Source: Methylobacterium brachiatum (GTDB lineage Bacteria > Pseudomonadota > Alphaproteobacteria > Rhizobiales > Beijerinckiaceae). From it: a stretch of DNA of 64,000 nt. Shown here in pieces: positions 35,637 to 42,941 of the stretch. A program made the position numbers and the translations under genes. The stretch lies in NCBI RefSeq assembly GCF_020523825.1, contig NZ_JAJALK010000004.1, positions 496,001-560,000 of the forward strand. Direction: 5' to 3'. The notes below the pieces were generated by a model. That model saw nothing but the letters and a program-made list of their open reading frames with translations, was not told the DNA's origin and did not search any database. How positions within the stretch are numbered: position 1 is the stretch's first letter; the number at the start of each line of letters is the position of its first letter.

Positions 35637-36277
35637 ACTACGTCGCCGGCGGCACCCCTGAGAACGTCGCCCTCGCCCAGCAGGTGAATTCACGCCTGCG
35701 CGCGGATTCGAGCTACGTCGCGGCCCGGGCCTTCCTGTTCCGGGCGCTGGGCTTCGGCGCCTTCGCGTGCCTGGCCGGCATCGGCGTCGGGGCGGCGGCC
35801 TATGGCTGGGCGACCCTCAACCAGTTCGACACGGCCGCCGAGAAGATCGCCGCCGCCATGCAGGCCGCGCTCTCGGACGTGACCCTGAAGACCAAGGGCG
35901 AGGTCACCCTGACCGACAACACCCTCAAGCTCGAGGGCCTGCCCAAGCTCGGCGGCGGCACGCCGACCCCCACCAAGGCCCAGCTCGGCAGCGACGCCGC
36001 CCCGGCCTCGAAGGCGGCCGTGAACACCACCTTCACGGTGTTCAAGCAGGTGCCCTATCTCGACGGCCAGATCGTCACCGGCTGGAACTTCAAGGACAAC
36101 GCCGACCAGCCCTACCAGCAGTACTGCTACTTCTCCCGCCGCTCCAACGAGTCGAAGGGTCAGGTCGAGATCAAGATCGACCTCGCCATGGACACCAAGA
36201 CCCTGCCGCAACCGCAGAAATCCGACGTGAACCTGGAGATCCTGGCCCGGAACTGCGTCTGGCACGAGAAGGGTTGA
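35633..36277 (+). CDS. Membrane-anchored protein, partner of the preceding gene, function unknown
   Basis: A 214-residue protein I do not recognise. One membrane helix (about 36-60, FRALGFGAFACLAGIGVGAAAYGW) follows a short cytoplasmic N-terminus; the remainder is probably periplasmic, with a helical stretch, a Gly/Pro/Thr-rich linker and a C-terminal domain holding two cysteines (QQYCYFSRR and ARNCVWH) that could form a disulfide. The start overlaps the preceding stop as ATGA, so the two proteins are made together and probably form a complex. The operon ends before the repeat at 36315. Confidence 0.75.
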   Translation: MNYVAGGTPENVALAQQVNSRLRADSSYVAARAFLFRALGFGAFACLAGIGVGAAAYGWATLNQFDTAAEKIAAAMQAALSDVTLKTKGEVTLTDNTLKLEGLPKLGGGTPTPTKAQLGSDAAPASKAAVNTTFTVFKQVPYLDGQIVTGWNFKDNADQPYQQYCYFSRRSNESKGQVEIKIDLAMDTKTLPQPQKSDVNLEILARNCVWHEKG

Positions 36278-36314
36278 GGCGACCCCAGGAATGACCCGCG
36301 GATCCAATCCTCAG

Positions 36315-36429
36315 CCTCATCCTGAGGTACCGGAGCGCAGCGGAGGCCTCGAAGGAGACCTCCAGAACGCACCGCGATCCCTGGAGCCCTCCTTCGAGGC
36401 CCGCTGACGCGGGCACCTCCAGGATGAGG
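36315..36429. repeat. Long palindromic intergenic repeat, family A copy 2
   Basis: A 115-bp element bounded by CCTCATCCTGAGG and a matching inverted end with one substitution (CCTCCAGGATGAGG). Internal arms CCTCGAAGGAG and CTCCTTCGAGG are shared with the copies at 21369 and 42082, but the central 25 bp differ. It lies between the unknown membrane operon and the MoxR gene, both transcribed rightward. Confidence 0.9.
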
Positions 36430-36515
36430 GGGATGGATTGGAAGCAGCGTCGCGCTTGCGGCACGCCGCCACCCCGCGCTACCCGTGACCCCAGGCCAGC
36501 CTCTCCGAGACCGCG

Positions 36516-37367
36516 ATGCGATTTTCCGGAACCGAGTCCTACGTCGCGACCCCCGACCTGACCGCCGCGGTCAACGCCGCCGTGGTCCTGGAGCGTCCGC
36601 TCCTGGTCAAGGGCGAGCCCGGCACCGGCAAGACCGTGCTGGCCGAGGAGATCGCCAAAGGCTTGGGCGCGCCGCTCATCGTCTGGAACATCAAGTCGAC
36701 CACCAAGGCCCAGCAGGGCCTCTACGAGTACGACGCGGTCTCGCGGCTGCGCGACTCGCAGCTCGGCGACCCAAAAGTCTCGGACATCGGCAACTACATC
36801 CGGCGCGGCAAGCTCTGGGAGGCGTTCACCGCCCCCGAGCGCCCGGTGCTGCTGATCGACGAGATCGACAAGGCCGATATCGAGTTCCCCAACGACCTCC
36901 TCACCGAGCTCGACCGGATGGAGTTCCACGTCTACGAGACCGGCGAGACCGTGGCGGCCGTGCGCCGGCCGATCGTGATCATCACGTCGAACAACGAGAA
37001 GGAGCTGCCGGACGCGTTCCTGCGCCGCTGCTTCTTCCACTACATCAAGTTCCCCGACGCCGAGACGCTGATGCGCATCGTCGAGGTCCACTATCCGGGC
37101 ATCAAGCACCGTCTGGTCGAGGAGGCCCTGCGGGTCTTCCTCGAGACCCGCGAGGTGCCCGGCCTCAAGAAGAAGCCCTCGACCTCGGAACTGCTGGACT
37201 GGCTCAAGCTCCTTGTCTCCGAGGATATTTTCCCCGAGACCCTGCGCGAGCGCGACGGCCGCAAGCTGATCCCGCCGCTGCACGGCGCGCTCCTGAAGAA
37301 CGAGCAGGATGTCAGCCTGTTCGAGAAGCTCGCCTTCATGATGCGCCGGGAGCAGCGGGGCGGTTGA
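36516..37367 (+). CDS. MoxR family AAA+ ATPase
   Basis: A 283-residue ATPase with Walker A GEPGTGKTVL, Walker B VLLIDEIDKAD, sensor 1 IITSNNEKELPDAF and an arginine finger region FLRRCFFHYI. The sequence resembles the CoxD/MoxR branch whose members remodel or load metalloenzymes together with a CoxE-type VWA protein; such a protein is encoded at 30268-31443 on the other strand. No target enzyme is adjacent. The stop lies 3 bp from the end of the converging aldolase gene. Confidence 0.92.
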   Translation: MRFSGTESYVATPDLTAAVNAAVVLERPLLVKGEPGTGKTVLAEEIAKGLGAPLIVWNIKSTTKAQQGLYEYDAVSRLRDSQLGDPKVSDIGNYIRRGKLWEAFTAPERPVLLIDEIDKADIEFPNDLLTELDRMEFHVYETGETVAAVRRPIVIITSNNEKELPDAFLRRCFFHYIKFPDAETLMRIVEVHYPGIKHRLVEEALRVFLETREVPGLKKKPSTSELLDWLKLLVSEDIFPETLRERDGRKLIPPLHGALLKNEQDVSLFEKLAFMMRREQRGG

Positions 37368-37370
37368 GCC

Positions 37371-38300
37371 TCAGCCGGCCCGACCGGAATAGATGTCGGT
37401 GATCTGCCCCAGCAGCTTCAGGGCGTCGGCCTTGGAGCGCTGGAAGGCGTTGCGGCCGACGATCGAGCCGAAGCCGCCGCCCGCCTGGATGGCGCGGATC
37501 TCGTCGAGGAACTTGGATTCCTCGGTCTGGGCGCCCCCCGAGAAGATCACGATCCGCCGCCCGTTGAAGGCGCATTGCACCACGTGGCGCACCCGCTCGG
37601 CCGCGGTGCCGATCGGGATGCCGGTGGATTCGTAGACTTTCTTGGCGGCCGGCTGCTCGATATGGGCGGTCGGCAGCTTGACCTTGATGATGTGGGCGCC
37701 GAGCTGCGCGGCGATCTGCGCGGCGTAGCCGATCACGTCGATGGCGGTCTCGCCCTCCTTCGACAGGGCCGAGCCCCTCGCATAGGACCAGATCACCACG
37801 GCGAGCCCGGCGCTCTTGGCCTCCTCGGCGATCTCCCGGATCTGGCCGTACATGGCGTTGCGGTGGGCCGAGCCGGGATAGATCGTGAAGCCGATGGCGC
37901 AGGCGCCGAGCCGCAGCGCGTCCGCCACCGAGCCGGTGATCGCCTGCTCCGGGTCGTCCTCGTCGGCCAGCAGGTCGTGGTTGTTGAGCTTGAGGATCAG
38001 CGGGATCCGCCCGGCATAGTCGCGCGCGCCCGCCTCCAGGAAGCCGAGCGGCGCCGCGTAGGCGCTGCAGCCCGCCGCCAGGGCGAGCTCGAAATGGTAA
38101 TGCGGGTCGTAGGCCGGCGGGTTCGGGCCGAAGCTGCGGGCGGGGCCGTGCTCGAACCCCTGATCGACCGGCAGGATCAGCATCTTGCCGGTGCCGCCGA
38201 GACGCCCGTGCTCCAGCATCCGGGCGAGGTTGGTGAGCGTGCCGGGGCTGTCGGCCCCGTACCAGGACAGGATCTCGGAAACGCGGGGCGATCGATCCAT
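37371..38300 (-). CDS. Class I fructose-bisphosphate aldolase, DhnA type
   Basis: A 309-residue archaeal-type (DhnA) class I aldolase that cleaves fructose 1,6-bisphosphate to two triose phosphates. Visible blocks: LPVDQGFEHGPARSF, LKLNNHD, GFTIYPGSAHRNAMYGQ, VIWSYARGS, the Schiff-base lysine in HIIKVKLP, and the phosphate site IFSGGAQTEES/GGGFGSIVGRNAFQR. The ATG at 38300 has an ideal GGAGGT ribosome site; the longer frame to 38804 adds sequence unlike any aldolase. It is divergent from the sixA-like gene. Its role here may be glycolytic or in assimilatory triose metabolism. Confidence 0.93.
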   Translation of the reverse strand: MDRSPRVSEILSWYGADSPGTLTNLARMLEHGRLGGTGKMLILPVDQGFEHGPARSFGPNPPAYDPHYHFELALAAGCSAYAAPLGFLEAGARDYAGRIPLILKLNNHDLLADEDDPEQAITGSVADALRLGACAIGFTIYPGSAHRNAMYGQIREIAEEAKSAGLAVVIWSYARGSALSKEGETAIDVIGYAAQIAAQLGAHIIKVKLPTAHIEQPAAKKVYESTGIPIGTAAERVRHVVQCAFNGRRIVIFSGGAQTEESKFLDEIRAIQAGGGFGSIVGRNAFQRSKADALKLLGQITDIYSGRAG

Positions 38301-38483
38301 CGGGCGACCTCCTTCGACAGGGACCGCCGGCCATGGCTTGTCCTGCATCGGCGGCCCAGGCTTTCGAACCGGACAAGGCCGCCGAGGTTCCCGCGCGCCG
38401 CGCTTTGAGCTAACCCGGCCCCGACAACATTGCAGCGCGCTAGGCGCCTGCCGACCCTCCCAGGCCGAGAAGGACTGAGCCCC

Positions 38484-39008
38484 ATGCGCAGGTTGATTCT
38501 GCTGCGGCACGCCAAGTCGGACCGCCCGGCGGGCGTCGCCGACCACGAACGGCAGCTCAACGACCGCGGCCGCCGGGCCGCACCGGCCGTGGGCGCCCAC
38601 CTCGCCGAGGCGGGCATCAAGCCCGACCTCGCCCTCGTCTCCACGGCCACCCGGACCCAGGAGACCTGGCAGGCGGTCGCGGCCGCCCTCGGCACGCCGG
38701 AGATGCGATCCCACCGCGAGATCTACGAGGCGCCGGCCGAACGGATCCTCGGCGTGATCCGGGGCGCGCCCGATACGGCGCGGACCGTGATCGTCGTCGG
38801 CCACAATCCGGGCCTGGGCGACCTCGCCACGGCCCTGGCCGGGGCGGGGCCGCGCAAGGAGCGCACGCGCCTCGCCACGGAATTCCCCACCGCCGCCTAC
38901 GCGGTGATCGATTTCGACACGGCCGACTGGTCGGCGATCGGCCCGGGGCAGGGGCGGCTCGAGCGGTTCGTGCGCCCGCGGGACATCGACCCCGACCTGG
39001 GAGGCTGA
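38484..39008 (+). CDS. SixA-type histidine phosphatase
   Basis: A 174-residue protein of the histidine phosphatase superfamily. It begins LILLRHAKSD (the RHG-type motif with the catalytic His) and carries STATRTQETW, EIYEAP and VVGHNPGL, the second catalytic His. SixA proteins dephosphorylate phosphohistidine on HPt domains; an HPt protein is encoded 9 kb away at 29411, so a functional link is possible but only inferred. Start chosen at the ATG 38484, after GAGAAGGA. Confidence 0.9.
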   Translation: MRRLILLRHAKSDRPAGVADHERQLNDRGRRAAPAVGAHLAEAGIKPDLALVSTATRTQETWQAVAAALGTPEMRSHREIYEAPAERILGVIRGAPDTARTVIVVGHNPGLGDLATALAGAGPRKERTRLATEFPTAAYAVIDFDTADWSAIGPGQGRLERFVRPRDIDPDLGG

Positions 39009-39037
39009 AGCCCCCCGGCCCGCACCGCAAAAGTCCC

Positions 39038-39157
39038 GGTTTCAAAAGGTCTTCGACCTTTTGCGGGTCCAGGGCGGAGCCCTGGTGTCGGGTTTTGCCC
39101 GATGCATCGGGGCTCCGCCCCGACACCCCGCCAAAGGGCTGAGCCCTTTGGAAACCC
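39038..39157. repeat. Palindromic intergenic repeat, family B copy 1
   Basis: A 120-bp element starting GGTTTCAAAAGGTC and ending CCTTTGGAAACC, with nested hairpins (AAAAGGTCTTCGACCTTTT, AGGGCGGAGCCCT, GGGGCTCCGCCCC, AAAGGGCTGAGCCCTTT). A second copy lies at 51094-51202. It sits between the converging sixA-like and hydrolase genes, where it may terminate both. Confidence 0.88.
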
Positions 39158-39182
39158 GCCATGACGCGGAGGCCACAGCCGC

Positions 39183-40214
39183 TCAGGCCACCGGCACGGC
39201 GTGATGGGCCTCCACCTCCTGATGGGAGGGCAGGGGCGAGCCCGGCACGAAGGCGTCGAAGGCCGCCCAGAAATCCTGCCGGATGGCGTCGCGCTCGCTC
39301 AGGATCTCGTGCCGGGAATCCGGCAGGACGAGGATGTGGCCGGCCTTCATCCGGGCCGCGAACCGCTCCGTGTCCAGGGTCCCGCAGACCGGGTCGGCGC
39401 CGGCCGCGACGATCAGGGTCGGCAGGGTGATGCGCGGGGCGGCGCGGGGGTCGCGCAGGCGCGCCATCGCCCGGAACGCCTCGGCGAGCCAGGCGATCGT
39501 CGGGTCGCCGACCGCGCCGGCGCCGACCTGGCGGGCCGCGGCGGCGTTGCGGGCGTAGCGGAAAGGATCGCGCGACAGGCGGTTGCCCTCATAGGGCTTG
39601 GTGGCGATCGAGACCGGCTTGCCGAAAGGGATATAGCGGTCGCCCAGCCCGATCCGGTGCAGCGCCCGCGACAGGAACGCCGCCCCGGCGGGCCAGCGCA
39701 CCATCCGGACCGACAGCATCGGCGCCACCGTCACCAGGCGCCGGAACGGCAGCCAGCCGTCGAGGGCCCCGATCAGGGCGACGCAGCCGCCCATCGAGTG
39801 CGCCAGGCCGACATGCGGCTCGGGCATCAGCGGCACCAGAATCGTCTCGGCCACCGCCTTCAGGTCGAGGCGGTAATCGTCGAAGCGGGCGACGTGGCCC
39901 TTGTGCGGGTCGCCGACCCGCCGGTCCGATTCGCCCTGGCCGCGCCAGTCGAACGCCACCACGGCGAAGCCGCGCGTCCGCAGATCCTGGATGGTCTCGT
40001 AATACTTCTCGATGAACTCGGCCCGCCCCTGGAGCAGGCAGATTGTGCCCCGGCAGGTCCGCGCAGTGGTCTGCCAATAGGCCGCCCGCAGGGTGCAGTC
40101 GTCGCGGGTGCCGACCGCGATCAGGGTGCCGCCGGGCGGCACCGGATTGTCGGGCGTGCCGCGCAGGGTCAGGAGCGGCGGCTCCCGCCCGATCTCGCCG
40201 TCGAACCGTCTCAC
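39183..40214 (-). CDS. Alpha/beta hydrolase, lysophospholipase L2 (PldB) family
   Basis: A 343-residue hydrolase. The nucleophile elbow is LAHSMGG, preceded by an oxyanion-region block (CLLQGRAEFIEKYYETIQDLR) and FDWRGQGES, both characteristic of lysophospholipase/monoglyceride-lipase-like proteins; the acid is probably in VAAGADPVC and the His in DSRHEIL. No signal peptide is seen. I chose GTG at 40214 because GGGAGGTGG sits just upstream and the protein then starts VRRFDGEI; the open frame to 40346 runs through the heat-shock promoter region. Substrate is inferred. Confidence 0.85.
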   Translation of the reverse strand: MRRFDGEIGREPPLLTLRGTPDNPVPPGGTLIAVGTRDDCTLRAAYWQTTARTCRGTICLLQGRAEFIEKYYETIQDLRTRGFAVVAFDWRGQGESDRRVGDPHKGHVARFDDYRLDLKAVAETILVPLMPEPHVGLAHSMGGCVALIGALDGWLPFRRLVTVAPMLSVRMVRWPAGAAFLSRALHRIGLGDRYIPFGKPVSIATKPYEGNRLSRDPFRYARNAAAARQVGAGAVGDPTIAWLAEAFRAMARLRDPRAAPRITLPTLIVAAGADPVCGTLDTERFAARMKAGHILVLPDSRHEILSERDAIRQDFWAAFDAFVPGSPLPSHQEVEAHHAVPVA

Positions 40215-40289
40215 GGGGCCACCTCCCTGCGTCCGCGCGCCGGCGTGACCGTAGCCGAAAAAATCTCGGATTCGGCCCTCGCCGCGGGT

Positions 40290-40318
40290 CTTGAAGGCCG
40301 ATTTTCCACCCCCGATAT
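40290..40318 (+). promoter_or_regulatory. RpoH (sigma-32)-like promoter of the small heat-shock gene
   Basis: A -35 element CTTGAAG (40290-40296) and a -10 element CCCGATAT (40311-40318) are 14 bp apart, close to the heat-shock consensus CTTGAAA-N13-15-CCCCATNT. They lie about 90-120 bp upstream of the Hsp20 start, leaving a leader of roughly 80 nt with the thermometer hairpin at its end. Confidence 0.6.
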
Positions 40319-40384
40319 CTCGGTTGTGCCGGCCGTCAGGCGGCACGAAAGACGGGTCCGGCCCATCGGGCGGACCAGCCCTGC

Positions 40385-40407
40385 ATGTTGCTCGTACGAG
40401 GATATGT
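40385..40407 (+). promoter_or_regulatory. ROSE-like RNA thermometer hairpin
   Basis: The last leader hairpin pairs ATGTTGCTC with GAGGATATGT around a GTAC loop. The TTGCT (40388-40392) opposes the ribosome site AGGA (40399-40402), with a G-G mismatch (40390/40401) inside, exactly the U(U/C)GCU-to-SD arrangement of ROSE thermometers that control alphaproteobacterial small heat-shock genes. The Hsp20 start codon is at 40409. Heat would open the helix and allow translation; not tested. Confidence 0.6.
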
Positions 40408-40408
40408 C

Positions 40409-40891
40409 ATGCGTCAGTTCGATCTCGCCCCCCTGTATCGTTCCACCGTCGGTTTCGACCGTCTGTTCTCTGCCCTCGACCAGTTCGCCACCGCCGAGGC
40501 GGCGCCGACCTACCCGCCCTACAACATCGAGCGGACCGGCGAGAACGCCTACCGCATCACCGTCGCGGTCGCCGGCTTCACCGAGTCCGACCTGTCGATC
40601 GAGGTCCGGGAGAATGCCCTCACCCTGAAGGGCGAGCGCAAGGCCGAGACCAAGGCGGAGTTCCTGCACCAGGGCATCGCGGCCCGCTCCTTCGAGCGCC
40701 GCTTCCAGCTCGCCGACCACGTCCAGGTGACCGGTGCGGCGCTGGAGAACGGCCTCCTCCACATCGACCTCGTGCGCGAGGTTCCGGAGGCGAAGAAGCC
40801 CCGCCGCATCCAGATCGCCACGGCCGGCACCCCGTCCGCTCCGGTGATCGAGGGTGACGTGCGCAAGGACGCGGTCCAGCAGGCGGCCTGA
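40409..40891 (+). CDS. Small heat-shock protein, Hsp20/IbpA type
   Basis: A 160-residue cytoplasmic chaperone. The N-terminus (MRQFDLAPLYRSTVGFDRLF) and the alpha-crystallin domain (about 35-130: YPPYNIERTGENAYRITVAV, ALTLKGERK, FERRFQLADHVQVTGAALENGLLHIDL) are typical of IbpA-class proteins, with a short C-terminal IxI-like IQIA. I chose the ATG at 40409, just after the AGGA of the thermometer; the ATG at 40385 lies inside the hairpin. A Rho-independent terminator follows. Transcription is probably RpoH dependent and translation temperature dependent. Confidence 0.94.
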   Translation: MRQFDLAPLYRSTVGFDRLFSALDQFATAEAAPTYPPYNIERTGENAYRITVAVAGFTESDLSIEVRENALTLKGERKAETKAEFLHQGIAARSFERRFQLADHVQVTGAALENGLLHIDLVREVPEAKKPRRIQIATAGTPSAPVIEGDVRKDAVQQAA

Positions 40892-40930
40892 TCCGGCCGC
40901 CGGTTTGAGAACCCGCTAACGTGATGGAGC

Positions 40931-40955
40931 GCCCCGGCCCAGGCCGGGGCGTTTT
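40931..40955 (+). terminator. Rho-independent terminator after the hsp20 gene
   Basis: A 9-bp perfect stem GCCCCGGCC-CA-GGCCGGGGC followed at once by G and TTTT. It lies 39 bp after the Hsp20 stop and before olsB. Confidence 0.85.
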
Positions 40956-41045
40956 CGTGTTGCGGCTGTCATAATGACGTGTGGGCTTCGTGCTCTTTAA
41001 TGGGTCCGGACGGTGCACGCTCGTGCACCTGGAGTGAACCCGACC

Positions 41046-42038
41046 ATGGTCGCCAATCTCGCCCGCGGAGCCTACAGCGCGCTCGGAGCCGGCTGGCAGA
41101 AGGGCGTGCAGTGGGGTGTCGGCGCGCCGATCGCCAAGCTGCGCCGGCGCCACGCGCTCGCCCAGCCCGGGCCGGCCGGCATCGCCGACGTCCTGTCGGC
41201 CGAGCGGGCGATCCGCCTGCCCGAGCCGTTCGAGGGGCGCAGCCTGGGCCGGATCGGCAATCTCGAGGTGCGGCTCGCGTCGAAGAAATCCGAGATCCGC
41301 CGCGCGCAGCGCCTGCGGTTCAAGGTCTTCTACGAAGAGATGGCGGCGATTCCGACCGGCTTGGCGGCTCTGTCGCGACGCGATGCCGACGGTTACGACG
41401 CGCTCTGCGACCACCTCCTGGTCCTGGACCATGCCGCGCCGCGGCGGAAGAAGCCGTTCGTCGAGCACCGCCCCAAGGTGGTCGGCACCTACAGGTTGCT
41501 GCGCGGCGAGGTCGCCGAGCGCCATGCCGGCTTCTACTCCGAGGGCGAGTACGACCTGGAGCCGATCCTGGCGGCGCAAGGGCACCGCCGGCTACTGGAG
41601 CTCGGCCGGTCCTGCGTGCTCAAGCCCTATCGGAGCAAGCGCACCGTCGAGCTGCTCTGGCAGGGGATCTACGCCTATGTCCTGCACCACCGGATCGACG
41701 CGCTGATCGGCTGCGCCAGCCTGGAGGGCACCGATCCGGACCGGCTGGCCCTGCCGCTCTCGTTCCTGCACCACCATGCCCGCGCCCCGGAGGCGTGGCG
41801 CGCCCGGGCCCTGCCGGAGCGGGCGGTGGCGATGGACCGGCTGCCGCGCGAGGCGGTGGACCCCAAGGCGGCGCTGCAGGCGCTGCCGCCGCTGATCAAG
41901 GGCTATCTCCGGCTCGGCGCGACCTTCGGGGAGGGCGCCGTGGTCGACCACCAGTTCGGCACCACCGACGTGTTCGTGGCACTCCCGGTCGAGGCGATCG
42001 GCGCCCGCTACCGCGGGCATTTCGCGCCGGCGAACTGA
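41046..42038 (+). CDS. olsB: Ornithine-acyl-ACP N-acyltransferase OlsB (ornithine lipid synthesis)
   Basis: A 330-residue GNAT-fold acyltransferase that adds a 3-hydroxyacyl group from acyl-ACP to ornithine, giving lyso-ornithine lipid. Recognisable blocks: LEVRLASKKSEIRRAQRLRF, RFKVFYEEM, YDALCDHLLVLD, VGTYRLLR, FYSEGEYDL, ELGRSCV, LLWQGIYAYV and CASLEGTDP. The olsA partner is not in this window. The ATG at 41046 follows GGAGTGAACC. It is followed by a family A palindrome. The family also contains other GNAT hemolysin-like proteins, but the block pattern supports OlsB. Confidence 0.86.
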   Translation: MVANLARGAYSALGAGWQKGVQWGVGAPIAKLRRRHALAQPGPAGIADVLSAERAIRLPEPFEGRSLGRIGNLEVRLASKKSEIRRAQRLRFKVFYEEMAAIPTGLAALSRRDADGYDALCDHLLVLDHAAPRRKKPFVEHRPKVVGTYRLLRGEVAERHAGFYSEGEYDLEPILAAQGHRRLLELGRSCVLKPYRSKRTVELLWQGIYAYVLHHRIDALIGCASLEGTDPDRLALPLSFLHHHARAPEAWRARALPERAVAMDRLPREAVDPKAALQALPPLIKGYLRLGATFGEGAVVDHQFGTTDVFVALPVEAIGARYRGHFAPAN

Positions 42039-42081
42039 TCAGGTCGGGACGGCGCGGAGACACGGCCGTTCCAACCCTCCC

Positions 42082-42193
42082 CCTCATCCTGAGGTCCGGC
42101 GGAGCCGCCTCGAAGGAGCCCTCCAGGGAGCGCGCGGCTAGCTGGAGGGCCCCCTTCGAGGCCTCCGCTGTGCTACGGCACCTCAGGATGAGG
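42082..42193. repeat. Long palindromic intergenic repeat, family A copy 3
   Basis: A 112-bp element bounded by CCTCATCCTGAGG and CCTCAGGATGAGG, with internal CCTCGAAGGAGCCCTCCAG and CTGGAGGGCCCCCTTCGAGG arms. Very similar to copy 1 at 21369, including the GCGCGCGGC centre. It lies between olsB and the converging HTH gene. Confidence 0.9.
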
Positions 42194-42278
42194 ACAAGGC
42201 TGGGATCTATCCCGCTCCAACTACAGCAGGTGCCTCGCTCCTAAGGAGCGGGCCGCCCTTCCGGCGCGGCGCTTCTTC

Positions 42279-42731
42279 CTACAGATCCCCGAGCGCCAGC
42301 TGGCCCTGGTTGCGCGCCTTGGCGGGCGCCTTCGGAGCGGCCGCCTTGCGCTCCTTAGGCCGGGCTGCGGCCAGGGGCGGCTTCTTCGGCTTGGGGTCGC
42401 CGCGCATGCGGGCGAGCGCCTTGTCCCGGGCCACCGCCTCGGGGGCCTGGGGATCGTCCGACAGCCACTTGCCGCGCTTGATCACCTCGTTGACCCGGCC
42501 CTGGTTGACCCCGACCTTGAAGGCGATCTCCTGCTGGGTCATGCCCGTGGAGGCGTGCAGGTCGAGGATCGCCCGGGCGAGCTCGGGCGTCATCTTCTGG
42601 CCGGTCAGCCGGCGGGCCGGCTTGACCGTGCGGGTGGCGCGGTCGCGCTCGCGCAGGCGCTCCAGCAGCGCCAGCGCCATGTTCATGCCATGCTCGCGCA
42701 GGGCTTCCTCGAATTCCTTCAGGGTCGCCAT
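42279..42731 (-). CDS. Small HTH protein with basic histone-H1-like tail
   Basis: A 150-residue protein. Residues about 48-92 look like a DNA-binding HTH (MTPELARAILDLHASTGMTQ followed by QEIAFKVGVNQGRVNEVIKRG). The C-terminal 50 residues are Lys/Ala/Pro-rich (PKPKKPPLAAARPKERKAA), resembling bacterial histone-H1-like tails, and end QLALGDL. The N-terminus is a helical segment with many Arg and Glu. I chose the ATG at 42731; another ATG is at 42740. It is divergent from kdoO by 210 bp. Function is not assigned; a nucleoid or local regulatory role is plausible. Confidence 0.78.
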   Translation of the reverse strand: MATLKEFEEALREHGMNMALALLERLRERDRATRTVKPARRLTGQKMTPELARAILDLHASTGMTQQEIAFKVGVNQGRVNEVIKRGKWLSDDPQAPEAVARDKALARMRGDPKPKKPPLAAARPKERKAAAPKAPAKARNQGQLALGDL

Positions 42732-42941
42732 CGGCGCCATCCTCCGCCGGGCTCGTGGGCCGGTTCTGTCGGGGGGAACGTGCCGGGAACGCGGCGGTTG
42801 CGCAAGCGCCCCCGGCCGGTGCCGCGGGCGGTGCCGGTGGACGGGCGATGTCATCCACCGGAAATGCGGCCCCTGGCCTCCCGGCGGCGGCTCGGCTACA
42901 GGATTGCGCCCGTTCGGCCAGGCAGGCTCAGCCCGCACACG

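Noticed and set aside
36315..36429. Family A palindrome as an attachment site or IS remnant
   Set aside because: No flanking target duplication or recombinase, and the same structure recurs at other intergenic sites, so a dispersed repeat explains it better.
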